From Spirosoma foliorum (GTDB taxonomy: Bacteria > Bacteroidota > Bacteroidia > Cytophagales > Spirosomataceae), in the NCBI RefSeq assembly GCF_014117325.1, contig NZ_CP059732.1, positions 4,601,001 to 4,665,000 on the forward strand: DNA of 64,000 nucleotides, given 5' to 3'. A program made the translations under genes and the position numbers. Below the pieces are notes generated by a model. The model worked only from the letters and a program-made list of their open reading frames with translations, had not been told where the DNA came from and ran no database searches. Shown here piece after piece: positions 36,618-44,825 of the stretch (position 1 is its first letter; the number at the start of each line of letters is the position of its first letter).

Positions 36618-36989
36618 TCAATACGTTCCGATCGACAGCATAACTAAGGTACAGGCTTCTATAGGCTCAATTCCTTCTGCCTGGAGCTGTTTCTCAAATT
36701 CTGGGTTTTCGGCCCCAGGATTAAATATTACCCGGCGAGGCTTCAAGCTTTTGATATAGTCATATAATTGGGGCTGATTTTGGGGGCCAACATACATCGT
36801 GACTGTATCAATGTCTTCGAGAGCGGGCTCTCCGATATGAATTGTATTTCCTTCAATCTGGCCCTCCTTCAAGCCAAGCAGTTCGATCTCATGCCCGTGC
36901 CGAAGCAAACTGTAAGCGGCCAAATTTGCATAGCGCCCCGATTTCTCAGTAGCTCCAATTACTAACGTTTTCTTTGCGTTCGTATCCAT
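36618..36989 (-). CDS. CoA-binding domain protein (YccU-like)
   Basis: 123-residue Rossmann-fold protein of the CoA_binding_2 family: KTLVIGATEKSGRYANLAAYSLLRHGHEIELLGLK, followed by GPQNQPQLYDYIKSLKPRRVIFNPGAENPEFEKQL and a C-terminal EPIEACTLVMLSIGTY. These stand-alone proteins bind CoA or an acyl-CoA; a catalytic role is not established. It ends beside a periodic hairpin. Confidence 0.9.
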   Translation of the reverse strand: MDTNAKKTLVIGATEKSGRYANLAAYSLLRHGHEIELLGLKEGQIEGNTIHIGEPALEDIDTVTMYVGPQNQPQLYDYIKSLKPRRVIFNPGAENPEFEKQLQAEGIEPIEACTLVMLSIGTY

Positions 36990-37048
36990 TATTTTACAGA
37001 TATATACATTAATCGTACATACCTATGCGTTCTTAACAAATCTGGCAT

Positions 37049-37189
37049 CTAAGCAGTTTTGAGCATTTCCAGAATCTTCGCAAAAAAATCTGAGGCTAAC
37101 GTTACTTCTCCATAAAATTGGTTCATTATCAATAGCTTATCATAGACATGCGCTTCTTTACCAATTATATAGGCGATACAATCAATATA
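37049..37189 (-). pseudogene. Fragment of a decayed protein-coding gene, C-terminal piece
   Basis: On the minus strand a 46-codon open stretch runs from just after an in-frame TAA (37190-37192) to a TAG at 37049-37051. It reads DCIAYIIGKEAHVYDKLLIM, then NQFYGEVTLASDFFAKILEM and LKTA. The composition looks like the end of a genuine globular protein, not random sequence, but no start or upstream homologous part is visible; the region further upstream is AT-rich. I do not recognise the family. It could also be a short ORF starting at the internal ATG. It lies beside an HNH endonuclease gene, consistent with past rearrangement. Confidence 0.45.
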
Positions 37190-37279
37190 TTAAAAAACTG
37201 ACAACTATTTTACTACACAGTTGTTAAGCAATCATCACATGAATTAGCTTATCCAACGCTAAATATAAAAACGTAGGTT

Positions 37280-37873
37280 ATGGATGCGAAAGGGACCCAA
37301 AGCTTCTGGAATGAAAAGTGGACACCAATTGTGTTTGAAGGAATTGAGAACCCTCCTCATTATGAGGTTTCAAATTATGGCAGGTTGCGCAGTTTTCAGT
37401 CTTCCTCTACAACACCCCCCAATACTTTTTCGGGAAAAACACCTGGCAAACCAATAAAAGGGTCCGTTATTCAGGGGTATCGGTCGCTTAATATTCGCTC
37501 TGGAGGGAAAACCTTCAACCGCTACGTCCATAAACTAGTTGCTGAACAGTTTCTAAAACGTGAAAACGCCGATCAGACGTTTGTGATTCACGTTGATCAT
37601 GATAAGCAGAATAACTATTATCAGAACCTGAAATGGGTCACGAAAGATGAAATGATTGAGCACAATCGGAATAATCCTAGTCTCAAAAACCGGCAATTGC
37701 CCCGCCAGACCCGCAATTACAAACTCACTGAGAGTAAGGTTAAAATCATTAAAAAGCTGCTACTTAACGACAAAAACAGGTTGAAAATGATTGCCAAGCA
37801 GTTTGGTATCACCCACACGCAACTAAACCGTATCCGATCCGGCGAAAACTGGAAGCATGTTACGATTGAGTAG
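37280..37873 (+). CDS. NUMOD4-HNH endonuclease, homing-type, free-standing
   Basis: 197 residues. The N-terminal NUMOD4 motif is WTPIVFEGIENPPHYEVSNYG followed by RLRS (about 12-36). An HNH_3-type nuclease region follows: NRYVHKLVAEQFL, FVIHVDHDKQNNYYQNLKWVTKDE (about 78-118). A C-terminal helix-turn-helix, KMIAKQFGITHTQLNRIRSGENWK (about 170-193), is likely DNA-binding. This architecture is typical of phage-derived or intron-type free-standing homing endonucleases. Upstream is about 290 bases of AT-rich sequence with a decayed ORF; downstream is the longest perfect hairpin of the window. Likely acquired. Target unknown. Confidence 0.88.
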   Translation: MDAKGTQSFWNEKWTPIVFEGIENPPHYEVSNYGRLRSFQSSSTTPPNTFSGKTPGKPIKGSVIQGYRSLNIRSGGKTFNRYVHKLVAEQFLKRENADQTFVIHVDHDKQNNYYQNLKWVTKDEMIEHNRNNPSLKNRQLPRQTRNYKLTESKVKIIKKLLLNDKNRLKMIAKQFGITHTQLNRIRSGENWKHVTIE

Positions 37874-37891
37874 CGGGTAATGATCGTCATA

Positions 37892-37971
37892 AAATTGTCA
37901 GGAGTTGTCAAGATCTGTCAGGTATAGTTACTTGACGATACCTGACAGATCTTGACAACTCCTGACAATTT
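37892..37971 (+). repeat. Perfect 34-bp, period-10 hairpin
   Basis: Arms 37892-37925 and 37938-37971 are perfectly complementary with a 12-nt loop. The left arm reads as three 10-nt units TGTCAnGnnn-like (TGTCAGGAGT, TGTCAAGATC); the right arm as units ending TGACA. It lies between the convergent endonuclease and histidine kinase genes and overlaps the kinase stop codon. Confidence 0.93.
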
Positions 37972-40900
37972 AATAGTTCACCGATTCGCCAACCATCGGC
38001 CCAGGCACGCCAGCTAAGGGAAGTGACACAAAAAATGAGGTACCCACATCTTCGGTGGTTTCAAACCAAATGGTACCTCCTGCATGTTCAACTCCTCGCT
38101 TGGCAATGGCTAAGCCTAGCCCCGAACCGCCCCGTTTGGTACTAAAATTAGGGAGAAAAACTTTACTCTGAATGGCCTCTGGAATGCCTGCTCCGTTATC
38201 ATGAATTTCGATCTGAACTGCATCGCTATTGGTGTACAACTTCAAATCAATAACAGCTTTTCGCTCCGGCGGTACAGATTGAATCGCATTGATCAGCAAA
38301 TTGGTCAGGATACGGCCAATGAGCTGTCGATCGCCAACAACCATAACCGGACCTGACGTAATGTCCCGTCGAAGGGTAATTCGTTTATCATCGCCGTATA
38401 AATCGGCAGTTTTGTTGAATACGCCTGCCACTTCAAAAACCTCCTTCTTCGGCAGGGGCATTTTGGCAAATTCCGAAAACGACGTAGCAATATCACTCAG
38501 GTTGTCAATTTGATCCAGCAGTGAATCAAACGTCCGCAGAATAATCCGACGAGCGGGGTCATTGGCTCCAGCCGATGAATCCTTCGCATTAGGAAACGTC
38601 CGTTGCAGATGTTGCAACGTAAGCTTCATAGGCGTGAGGGGGTTTTTGATTTCGTGAGCCACTTGCTTGGCCATCTCGCGCCAGGCCGATTGTTTTTCGG
38701 TTTGAGCCAGTGCCTGCTTGCTTTCTTCCAGCTTCAAAAGCATACGGTTATACTCTTGAATAAGCAATCCAATTTCGTCGTCCGATTGCCAGGGCAATGG
38801 ATCATTAGGCAGCTCAAGATTCGTTTTCCTGATTTTCTGCGTCAACAACCGAAGCGGCTTCGTCAGCATGTGCGATGCGAAGTAGGATAATATCAGGAAG
38901 AATAAAAATAGAGCGGTAAAAATGCTTAGCGAGGTTGCAATGACCTCAATAATTTTCCGATCAAGTTCTGGCTGCGCATAAAAATAAGGAATGCTCAACA
39001 CGCCCAACAAGCGGCCATCGTATGATTTAATGCCTGCATAGGCCGTTCGATATTGCTTACTACCCAGTGATTCATCGAGCAATATTTGGTTCTCCTTATC
39101 CTCAATAATATGAATGTAAGCCTCCGGATTAATCCGTTTGGATAAATAACCGCTTTCGTAAATAAGGGGTCGGGTCGATGTATACAACTGCCCCTTCGTG
39201 TCGAACAGATTGATATCAATATTGGCGTCTCGGGCAATTTTGCCTAACTCCTCCTCCATCGACGCTTTACTACGCTTTTTCGTATACAGGTGCTCGTCCA
39301 GATACGCTAGAAAATTGGTCGCAATATTTCGCGTGTTGCTGATGTAGGTATTCTTCTGATTATCAACGTAGTTAGAACTGATGACCCCTAGAATGATAAG
39401 AATCACAAAGATCAGCGGTAGAAAGAAGGCCAGATTCAGCAAAATCTGAATCCGGGTCGAGTAATTAATATTGAACTTGGAGAAGCGGTAATTTATGGCG
39501 TAACCCAAAATGACCAGAATCACCGTCAGCACCAGTAACAGATACAGAAAGGAGAAATTGGAAAAGATATTTCGGAAGGGATACTCAGGCGAAGAAACGA
39601 CAACAATATGCCCATCGCGACCACGCTGAGCAATGTGATGATACTTGTTACTCGAGATCCCAGTACTAAACAGAGTTGGATTGTCGAGCAACGACAAATC
39701 AAGCCTCCGATCATAATTATAACTCCCTGGTCCACTATAAAGCAACCGATGCTTCGCAGGACCAAACGACGAATTACCTAAAGCTGGTCCCGAAAAGAAG
39801 GCATAGCTATATTCCTGTGTATCTGAATTTTGCGTAAACTTTGTATCGACCAACAATTCAGGATAAACGCTTTTAGGCCGTTCATTACGCAACCGTAAAT
39901 CCAACACGACATAACCTAATGTATCACTCTGGAAAGCGCCTTGCGAACGAACCAGATTCGGCCTGGGAATAGCTACGAAACATACATATTGTTTAACAAA
40001 CTGGTTACCAAGCTCATTAACGAAATATACGCCTGAATACTCAGTTTTGTAATTCGGTTGTCGATAACGACTCGTCAGAGTGCTCAGCGAAATAGGATTT
40101 GGGCTGATGTCCAGCGGTCGCCCATTGGCTCGAAAGGAAAATACCTCGATATCGTATTTATCAAAATACTTATCCAGGTGCAAACTCTTCACCCGCTGTT
40201 GAATCCGTTCCCGCACCAACAACGTGTCGGATTGTAAAGAATGGGCAATTTCAGTATCCTTTTGAATCGATTCCTGAGCCTTACTCATCAGAAATTCTCC
40301 AAACACATCGTTTTCGGCCAGAAGCTGCGTAGCAAACTCCTGTTCATGATTCAGCTGTTTTCTAATTTCCTGATTGTAAACCACATAGGCTGTCATGACA
40401 GCGCATATGAAGGCCGCCAGAAACAGATAAATGGAGGTTTTGTAGCGAAATGTGTATAAAGTCTTCGGTAGCTGGCTTATATAAATAAGCAGGAAATAAA
40501 GTCCATTCAGCAGGAACACACTATCTAATGTCCCACCCAGAATAAGCCAAACCCCGCCACTTAGCACGGTGCCTGCCACAATTAGCAACAAGCCAGCCCC
40601 AATATTACTGCCCCGATTATACCGCAGAAAAAGGCTGCCCAGCAAATGAGTGATCAAAAAGTAAATGCAGGAAATGGTTATGAAAACCACCAGGCAAACT
40701 ATTTTCAGAAACGAAAAATGGATGTTAAGGGTGATGTCGAGCGTAAACTGAGACTTCTCGTAAATATTATTCAACTCGACATAGCACAGTGCAAAAACCA
40801 GGTAACTGCCAACTACACAGCCTACCGATAAGACTAATTTTAGCCAGTGAGGCTGGCGTAGTAGCAACATATAGGTTTTTGAGCGGTAGTAATACCTAAC

Positions 40901-41815
40901 CCAATAGAAGGCCAATATGGTAACGACTAATGCATTGAGTAACAGATCGCCCAGAGATGGAACCAGAATAGACGAGGCATAATACTTGGGATTAAACAGA
41001 TCTGTTTCGATGAATAAAAACGGGACACCGAAGTAGAGCATCACTGCCCTAAGGAGCAATAAGTAGGCAGCCAACCCAACAAAGCCCCATTCATAATGAC
41101 GTTCCTTTCGAAGCCGGAACATCAGTTGCAGAACGTAAAGACCGAGAAAAACAATAAATAATGTAGCCAGAATAACCGTATTGACTGGCGTTGAATGATT
41201 ACGATAAGCGTCGACCTTGGGCGGCTCTACCGAAAACAAGAAGGCCGAACTATTGTCATAAATTGCCTGATATGTATTTTGTCGTTTATCGATAACCGAC
41301 TTAGGGTCAAGGGCAAATATATCCGGGTTATAACCCGATTGCAGATACGCATTACTGCTATGGTAGTATCGATAAATATTGACTAACGAAAATACATCCA
41401 GTACCTCTGCCCCGACAGATACACGACGGTGGCTAACAATGTATCTACCCTGTTCAAAATTAATCAGCTTGGGAGTCGTGGTGACATAGGCAAGCTGACT
41501 ATAGTCTGGAATAAACCGATAATCTGACCAATAGACTAATTGTTTGGCCTGAAATACGAAATAAGGATAGTGGGTAGGTAGTTTAAATAAATTGGTGAAC
41601 GTTGATTTAGGATTGCGCTTCAGTAAGTCAGCTACGCTATCCAGATCAGTATCACTGATCTTCATTTCATCTTTCACCCGCTGCTGAACAGCACTTACAT
41701 ATTGTTCATCCGTAGCACCAGGGGCATTCTGTTCCAGTAAGAAGAAGCATAAAATAGCTAATCCTCCAGCCAGTACTGCCAGTAGCAGAAAAATATGTTT
41801 CTCGATACGCTTCAC
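37970..41815 (-). CDS. Very large orphan membrane sensor histidine kinase (NtrY-like)
   Basis: 1281 residues. An N-terminal membrane helix (about 8-27) and an extracytoplasmic segment are followed by a multi-helix block from about residue 212 to 480, and a second extracytoplasmic region (about 490-770). Then come two helices (YLLLVLTVILVILGY, LPLIFVILIILGVISS), a third sensor region, a last helix (ALFLFFLILSYFAS) and a HAMP-like linker. The H-box is MAKQVAHEIKNPLTPMKLTL with His1054. Further motifs: N-box LLINAIQSVPPERK near 1176, DNGAGIP, and STKRGGSGLGLAIAKRG. The NPLTPMKLTLQHLQ block is NtrY-like. No response regulator is adjacent. The signal is unknown. Confidence 0.93.
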   Translation of the reverse strand: MKRIEKHIFLLLAVLAGGLAILCFFLLEQNAPGATDEQYVSAVQQRVKDEMKISDTDLDSVADLLKRNPKSTFTNLFKLPTHYPYFVFQAKQLVYWSDYRFIPDYSQLAYVTTTPKLINFEQGRYIVSHRRVSVGAEVLDVFSLVNIYRYYHSSNAYLQSGYNPDIFALDPKSVIDKRQNTYQAIYDNSSAFLFSVEPPKVDAYRNHSTPVNTVILATLFIVFLGLYVLQLMFRLRKERHYEWGFVGLAAYLLLLRAVMLYFGVPFLFIETDLFNPKYYASSILVPSLGDLLLNALVVTILAFYWVRYYYRSKTYMLLLRQPHWLKLVLSVGCVVGSYLVFALCYVELNNIYEKSQFTLDITLNIHFSFLKIVCLVVFITISCIYFLITHLLGSLFLRYNRGSNIGAGLLLIVAGTVLSGGVWLILGGTLDSVFLLNGLYFLLIYISQLPKTLYTFRYKTSIYLFLAAFICAVMTAYVVYNQEIRKQLNHEQEFATQLLAENDVFGEFLMSKAQESIQKDTEIAHSLQSDTLLVRERIQQRVKSLHLDKYFDKYDIEVFSFRANGRPLDISPNPISLSTLTSRYRQPNYKTEYSGVYFVNELGNQFVKQYVCFVAIPRPNLVRSQGAFQSDTLGYVVLDLRLRNERPKSVYPELLVDTKFTQNSDTQEYSYAFFSGPALGNSSFGPAKHRLLYSGPGSYNYDRRLDLSLLDNPTLFSTGISSNKYHHIAQRGRDGHIVVVSSPEYPFRNIFSNFSFLYLLLVLTVILVILGYAINYRFSKFNINYSTRIQILLNLAFFLPLIFVILIILGVISSNYVDNQKNTYISNTRNIATNFLAYLDEHLYTKKRSKASMEEELGKIARDANIDINLFDTKGQLYTSTRPLIYESGYLSKRINPEAYIHIIEDKENQILLDESLGSKQYRTAYAGIKSYDGRLLGVLSIPYFYAQPELDRKIIEVIATSLSIFTALFLFFLILSYFASHMLTKPLRLLTQKIRKTNLELPNDPLPWQSDDEIGLLIQEYNRMLLKLEESKQALAQTEKQSAWREMAKQVAHEIKNPLTPMKLTLQHLQRTFPNAKDSSAGANDPARRIILRTFDSLLDQIDNLSDIATSFSEFAKMPLPKKEVFEVAGVFNKTADLYGDDKRITLRRDITSGPVMVVGDRQLIGRILTNLLINAIQSVPPERKAVIDLKLYTNSDAVQIEIHDNGAGIPEAIQSKVFLPNFSTKRGGSGLGLAIAKRGVEHAGGTIWFETTEDVGTSFFVSLPLAGVPGPMVGESVNY

Positions 41816-41906
41816 AAAATGGGTAGTATTGTCTTAGTCAAAAACAATCCCTAAAATCATGCCAAGTTTTTTACTAGTTAGTTAATCGATTCACACTGAC
41901 TACTTA

Positions 41907-42203
41907 TCATTTCTCCACTACCGGTTTATCGACTGTGTAGCCGCCGGTTTCATAGCCAATTTCAGCACCCAATACATAAAGTAAATGCTTCCGATCAATA
42001 ATGACCCGCACGCCTTCTACGTTATACACTTCGTCGGTCGGGCCAGGCAAATCAAACCCTAATAACCAGGATGATCCGCAGCCTCCTCCGCGTACACCAA
42101 CGCGCAATCCGTACTCGCCGGGAATTTTATTAGCCTGTAATGTGTCCAGAATCTGTTGACGCGCTTCAGGCCGAACGTATACAGGATTGTCAATTGTCAG
42201 CAT
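41907..42203 (-). CDS. IscA/HesB-like protein lacking the C-terminal cysteines
   Basis: 98 residues from ATG 42203 (MLTIDNPVYVRPEARQQIL). It has the HesB fold pattern YGLRVGVRGGGCGSSWLLGFD, with the first conserved cysteine, and VRVIIDRKHLLYVLGAEIGY. The usual C-terminal CGCG-type pair is missing; the protein ends GYTVDKPVVEK and contains only one cysteine. Classic A-type Fe-S carriers use three cysteines, so this protein may not carry clusters in the usual way. The extended start at 42212 is a TTG with no support. A TAATTTTG box lies upstream. Confidence 0.88.
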   Translation of the reverse strand: MLTIDNPVYVRPEARQQILDTLQANKIPGEYGLRVGVRGGGCGSSWLLGFDLPGPTDEVYNVEGVRVIIDRKHLLYVLGAEIGYETGGYTVDKPVVEK

Positions 42204-42225
42204 AAAATACAATAAACCCTTTTTT

Positions 42226-42233
42226 CAAAATTA
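42226..42233 (-). promoter_or_regulatory. Putative -7 promoter box of the IscA-like gene
   Basis: TAATTTTG on the minus strand fits TAnnTTTG, 22 bases before the ATG at 42203. No matching -33 element is visible. Confidence 0.55.
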
Positions 42234-42265
42234 CCCATTTTTACGGAACAACGTTCCCTCTCTCT

Positions 42266-42790
42266 ATGGATCTATTGAGCGACTTTTTGAAACTGATTGT
42301 ACCCGCCGGCCTGGTATTATACGGTATGTACCTCACCGTGAAACTCTTACTGGAGCGTGAAGCCGATCGTCATAAATACGATGTACAAGCCCGCTACACC
42401 GAAACTGTTGTACCGATTCGATTGCAAGCTTATGAACGCATGACTCTGTTTCTGGAACGTATTAGCCCTAATAATTTATTGTTGCGATTAGGCGGCAGTT
42501 CGACAACTGTGCTGGAGTTTCAGCAACGGCTTCTGCACGAGATTCGGGAAGAGTATAATCACAATCTATCTCAGCAAGTGTATATGAGTCAAGCTATCTG
42601 GGATCAGATTCAGGCTGCGATGAACGACGTAATGACCCTTGTCAATCAGGCATCGGGCGACACCCAACCCGACGCACCGGCACTTGAACTATCGAAGCGA
42701 ATTTTCGAACGAATTATTCAGCGCGATAAGCAGCCCACTTCCGAAGCCCTCCATGCCCTGAAGGCAGAGATTCAGGCAATGTTTATGTGA
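42266..42790 (+). CDS. Conserved membrane-anchored hypothetical protein
   Basis: 174 residues with one N-terminal membrane segment (LIVPAGLVLYGMYLTVKLLL, about 11-30) and a long mostly helical cytoplasmic part: RLQAYERMTLFLERISPNNLLLRL, a leucine-rich coiled region, and HEIREEYNHNLSQQVYMSQAIWDQI. It looks like a conserved Bacteroidota family of unknown function. I know no biochemical role. It is divergent from the IscA-like gene and followed by a GC-rich palindrome. Confidence 0.82.
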   Translation: MDLLSDFLKLIVPAGLVLYGMYLTVKLLLEREADRHKYDVQARYTETVVPIRLQAYERMTLFLERISPNNLLLRLGGSSTTVLEFQQRLLHEIREEYNHNLSQQVYMSQAIWDQIQAAMNDVMTLVNQASGDTQPDAPALELSKRIFERIIQRDKQPTSEALHALKAEIQAMFM

Positions 42791-42792
42791 TT

Positions 42793-42821
42793 TGTAGCGC
42801 GGACATCCTGTCCGCGCTACA
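42793..42821 (+). repeat. GC-rich palindrome, second copy of the GGACATCCTGTCC core
   Basis: Perfect 13-bp arms 42793-42805 and 42809-42821 with a 3-nt centre, between convergent genes. Its core is shared with 33631-33671. It could terminate both genes, though a T tract is absent. Confidence 0.88.
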
Positions 42822-43664
42822 CTAAAACACACCTGCCGAAACCATCAGTGCTTTTTGTAAGGCTGCTTGATTGATTGGAAGGGCTATCCCTTCGCTCCCG
42901 AGTGTTTGGATGATTTCTTCAGTAGGCAAATTACCCGTCAGGTCGTCAGCTGCCATGGGGCACCCCCCAAAACCTCGTAACGCGCCATCTATTCGCTGTA
43001 CGCCCGCTCGTACAACAGCGCGCACTTTGGCATCGGCTTCGCCCGGACGAGCGTGCAAGTGAGCCCCAAATTCGACAGTTGGAAAGGCTTCGATTAGGTG
43101 CTTAAAAAGTACTTCAATTGATTCGGGGGTCGATGAGCCAACAGTATCTGAGGGAGCAATTATTGAAATGCCTAATTCCACCAGCCTGGTCGTAAACTGA
43201 CTTGCTAATTCAGGGCTGTAGGGATCACCATAGGGATTACCAAAACCCATCGACAAGTAAACAACCAACTGCTTACCTGCGTCAAGGCACACCTTCTGAA
43301 TATCGGCCACTTCGGCAAAAGCCTGCGCTATTGTCTTGTTTGTGTTACGCTGCTGAAAGGTTTCTGAAATTGACAGCGGAAAACCGATGTATTGGATTTG
43401 CGGATAGGCAGCAGCCTGCTCGGCGCCACGCAGGTTAGCAACAATAGCCAGCAGTTTCGTTTTGGTTTTCGACAGAGTAAGCCCGGCTAATACTTCAGCC
43501 GTATCGCGTAGTTGCGGAATTGCTTTGGGCGACACGAAACTCCCAAAATCGAGGGTATCGAAGCCAACCTGAAGCAAGGTGTTCAGGTATTGAATTTTGA
43601 GGTCTGTTGGCACAAAATGAGTCAACCCCTGCATGGCATCGCGTGGGCACTCTATAAGTTTCAT
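42822..43664 (-). CDS. Hydroxymethylglutaryl-CoA lyase family
   Basis: TIM-barrel lyase that cleaves HMG-CoA to acetoacetate and acetyl-CoA in leucine/ketone metabolism. 280 residues. Active-site R-D-xx-Q is present (IECPRDAMQGL, instead of the common PRDGLQ). DFGSFVSPKAIPQLRDT follows. The metal H-x-H is in FGAHLHARPGEADAKV, and the catalytic-cysteine loop is GGCPMAADDLTGNLPTEE. The N-terminal motif is divergent, so a related HMGL-type reaction is possible. Its start codon overlaps the stop of the upstream membrane protein gene (ATGA), so the two are translationally coupled. Confidence 0.9.
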   Translation of the reverse strand: MKLIECPRDAMQGLTHFVPTDLKIQYLNTLLQVGFDTLDFGSFVSPKAIPQLRDTAEVLAGLTLSKTKTKLLAIVANLRGAEQAAAYPQIQYIGFPLSISETFQQRNTNKTIAQAFAEVADIQKVCLDAGKQLVVYLSMGFGNPYGDPYSPELASQFTTRLVELGISIIAPSDTVGSSTPESIEVLFKHLIEAFPTVEFGAHLHARPGEADAKVRAVVRAGVQRIDGALRGFGGCPMAADDLTGNLPTEEIIQTLGSEGIALPINQAALQKALMVSAGVF

Positions 43665-44011
43665 CGGCGAGCTTGTTGACGCATGATTATGGCCAGCACA
43701 ACCATCACAATAGCGCAGATGGCTAATCCACCCGCTTCGCGCGCCATTTCGATGTTCATGCTCCGCATACCTACTTCACTAAACAAAAATCCTTCGAATT
43801 TTGGTGGCCACTGATAAACAGCCGCGCCGATATAAATACCACCCAATATGGCAAAAACCCACCATTCGCCAACATTCGCATAAGCCATAAAACAGGCTAT
43901 GGCAGCGACCCCATAAATAGGAATCCAGATCTGTGGGTCTGGGTCATTGTACTGTACGGCGGCAAATAAAATGAAGAGTATGCCAAAGGTGATCAAAAGG
44001 ATTTTACGCAT
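43661..44011 (-). CDS. TMEM220-family membrane protein
   Basis: 116 residues, four hydrophobic segments. The family start is MRKILLITFGILFILFAAVQYNDPDPQIWIPIYG, then CFMAYANVGEWWVF, with a C-terminal helix ending in MRQQARR. The QYNDPDPxxW motif is the hallmark of the TMEM220 family. Function unknown. It overlaps the HMG-CoA lyase gene by 4 bases (ATGA). Confidence 0.9.
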   Translation of the reverse strand: MRKILLITFGILFILFAAVQYNDPDPQIWIPIYGVAAIACFMAYANVGEWWVFAILGGIYIGAAVYQWPPKFEGFLFSEVGMRSMNIEMAREAGGLAICAIVMVVLAIIMRQQARR

Positions 44012-44017
44012 AATCGT

Positions 44018-44100
44018 TATCTAGTCAATAGTGGTCCGTCAATAGCGTTCATTCTACTCGTCTAATCAACTATTGACTGACCATTATTGACTAGCGACTT
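44018..44100 (+). repeat. Period-7 hairpin, GTCAATA family
   Basis: Arms 44021-44045 and 44070-44094 pair over 25 bp with two mismatches. GTCAATA occurs twice 14 bases apart on the left; TATTGAC occurs twice 14 bases apart on the right, in a heptamer frame. It lies between two minus-strand genes and touches the stop of the TPR lipoprotein. Words are shared with 23646, 54174 and 61671. Confidence 0.88.
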
Positions 44101-44821
44101 ACTTACAATATTCCGCCACAGCTGTAGCCGCATCGGCATAGCCCAATACCTGAGCCTGTTTTAAGTTAAGGCAACCATTTTCGCGGGCATTCTGCAACAA
44201 TTGTGCAATGCCCAACCCATAAAATGCCTTCCCAAATTTCGGGTCCGCTTTCACGGCTTTTAGAAAATCGTCAGTGGCCCCAGCAAGTTCTTTTTGCTGA
44301 AACCGCAAGTTCCCTCGATTGTATAAAGCGAGTGCATTGGTCGAATCTAACGTTATGGCCTGCGAAAAATCCGTCAAGGCAGGTTGCGTCTGCCCCTGTG
44401 TTGCAAATAACTGCCCACGATTCAGAAATAGTTCGGCACTGATGCTGCGGCTGGTATCTGGGGCAAATCGAATGGCATCCGAATAATCTTTTAAGGCGCC
44501 GGGCAAATCATTTTGGGCCACTTTCAGTAATCCCCGATTGTAATAAGGCCGGTAAAAATCGGGGGCTAGCTTAATGGCCTGATCGTAATCAAGGGCAGCA
44601 TTGGCGTATTCTTTTAACTCAAAATAAGCAACCCCTCTTGAATTAAATGCTTCAGAGTTGTCGGCATCAGACTCGATTGCCTGATTCAGCACCTGTACTG
44701 CTTCCCGAAATTTACCTTCTTTTAAATAAGTCCTTCCCTGTTCAACATAATTATCGGATGAGTTGCATGCGGACAAAATGAATAATGTAAAATGAATAAT
44801 GTAGAATGATAATCGCTTCAT
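44099..44821 (-). CDS. Tetratricopeptide-repeat lipoprotein
   Basis: 240 residues, about six TPR units. The lipoprotein signal MKRLSFYIIHFTLFILSAC has its lipobox cysteine at 19. TPRs follow: NYVEQGRTYLKEGKFREAVQVLNQAIE, AFNSRGVAYFELKEYANAALDYDQAI, YYNRGLLKVAQNDLPGALKDYSDAI and others. A scaffold role is likely; partners unknown. The hydrophobic core of the signal is encoded by a perfect 14-bp tandem duplication (44775-44802) whose words match nearby intergenic repeats. Confidence 0.9.
   Translation of the reverse strand: MKRLSFYIIHFTLFILSACNSSDNYVEQGRTYLKEGKFREAVQVLNQAIESDADNSEAFNSRGVAYFELKEYANAALDYDQAIKLAPDFYRPYYNRGLLKVAQNDLPGALKDYSDAIRFAPDTSRSISAELFLNRGQLFATQGQTQPALTDFSQAITLDSTNALALYNRGNLRFQQKELAGATDDFLKAVKADPKFGKAFYGLGIAQLLQNARENGCLNLKQAQVLGYADAATAVAEYCK
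44775..44802 (-). repeat. 14-bp tandem duplication inside a signal-peptide coding region
   Basis: AAAATGAATAATGT (plus strand) occurs twice in tandem, 44775-44788 and 44789-44802. Because 14 is not a multiple of 3, the copies are read in different frames, giving YIIHF and then TLFIL. The unit equals two heptamers and resembles the words at 34324 and 49398. Confidence 0.9.
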
Positions 44822-44825
44822 TAGC

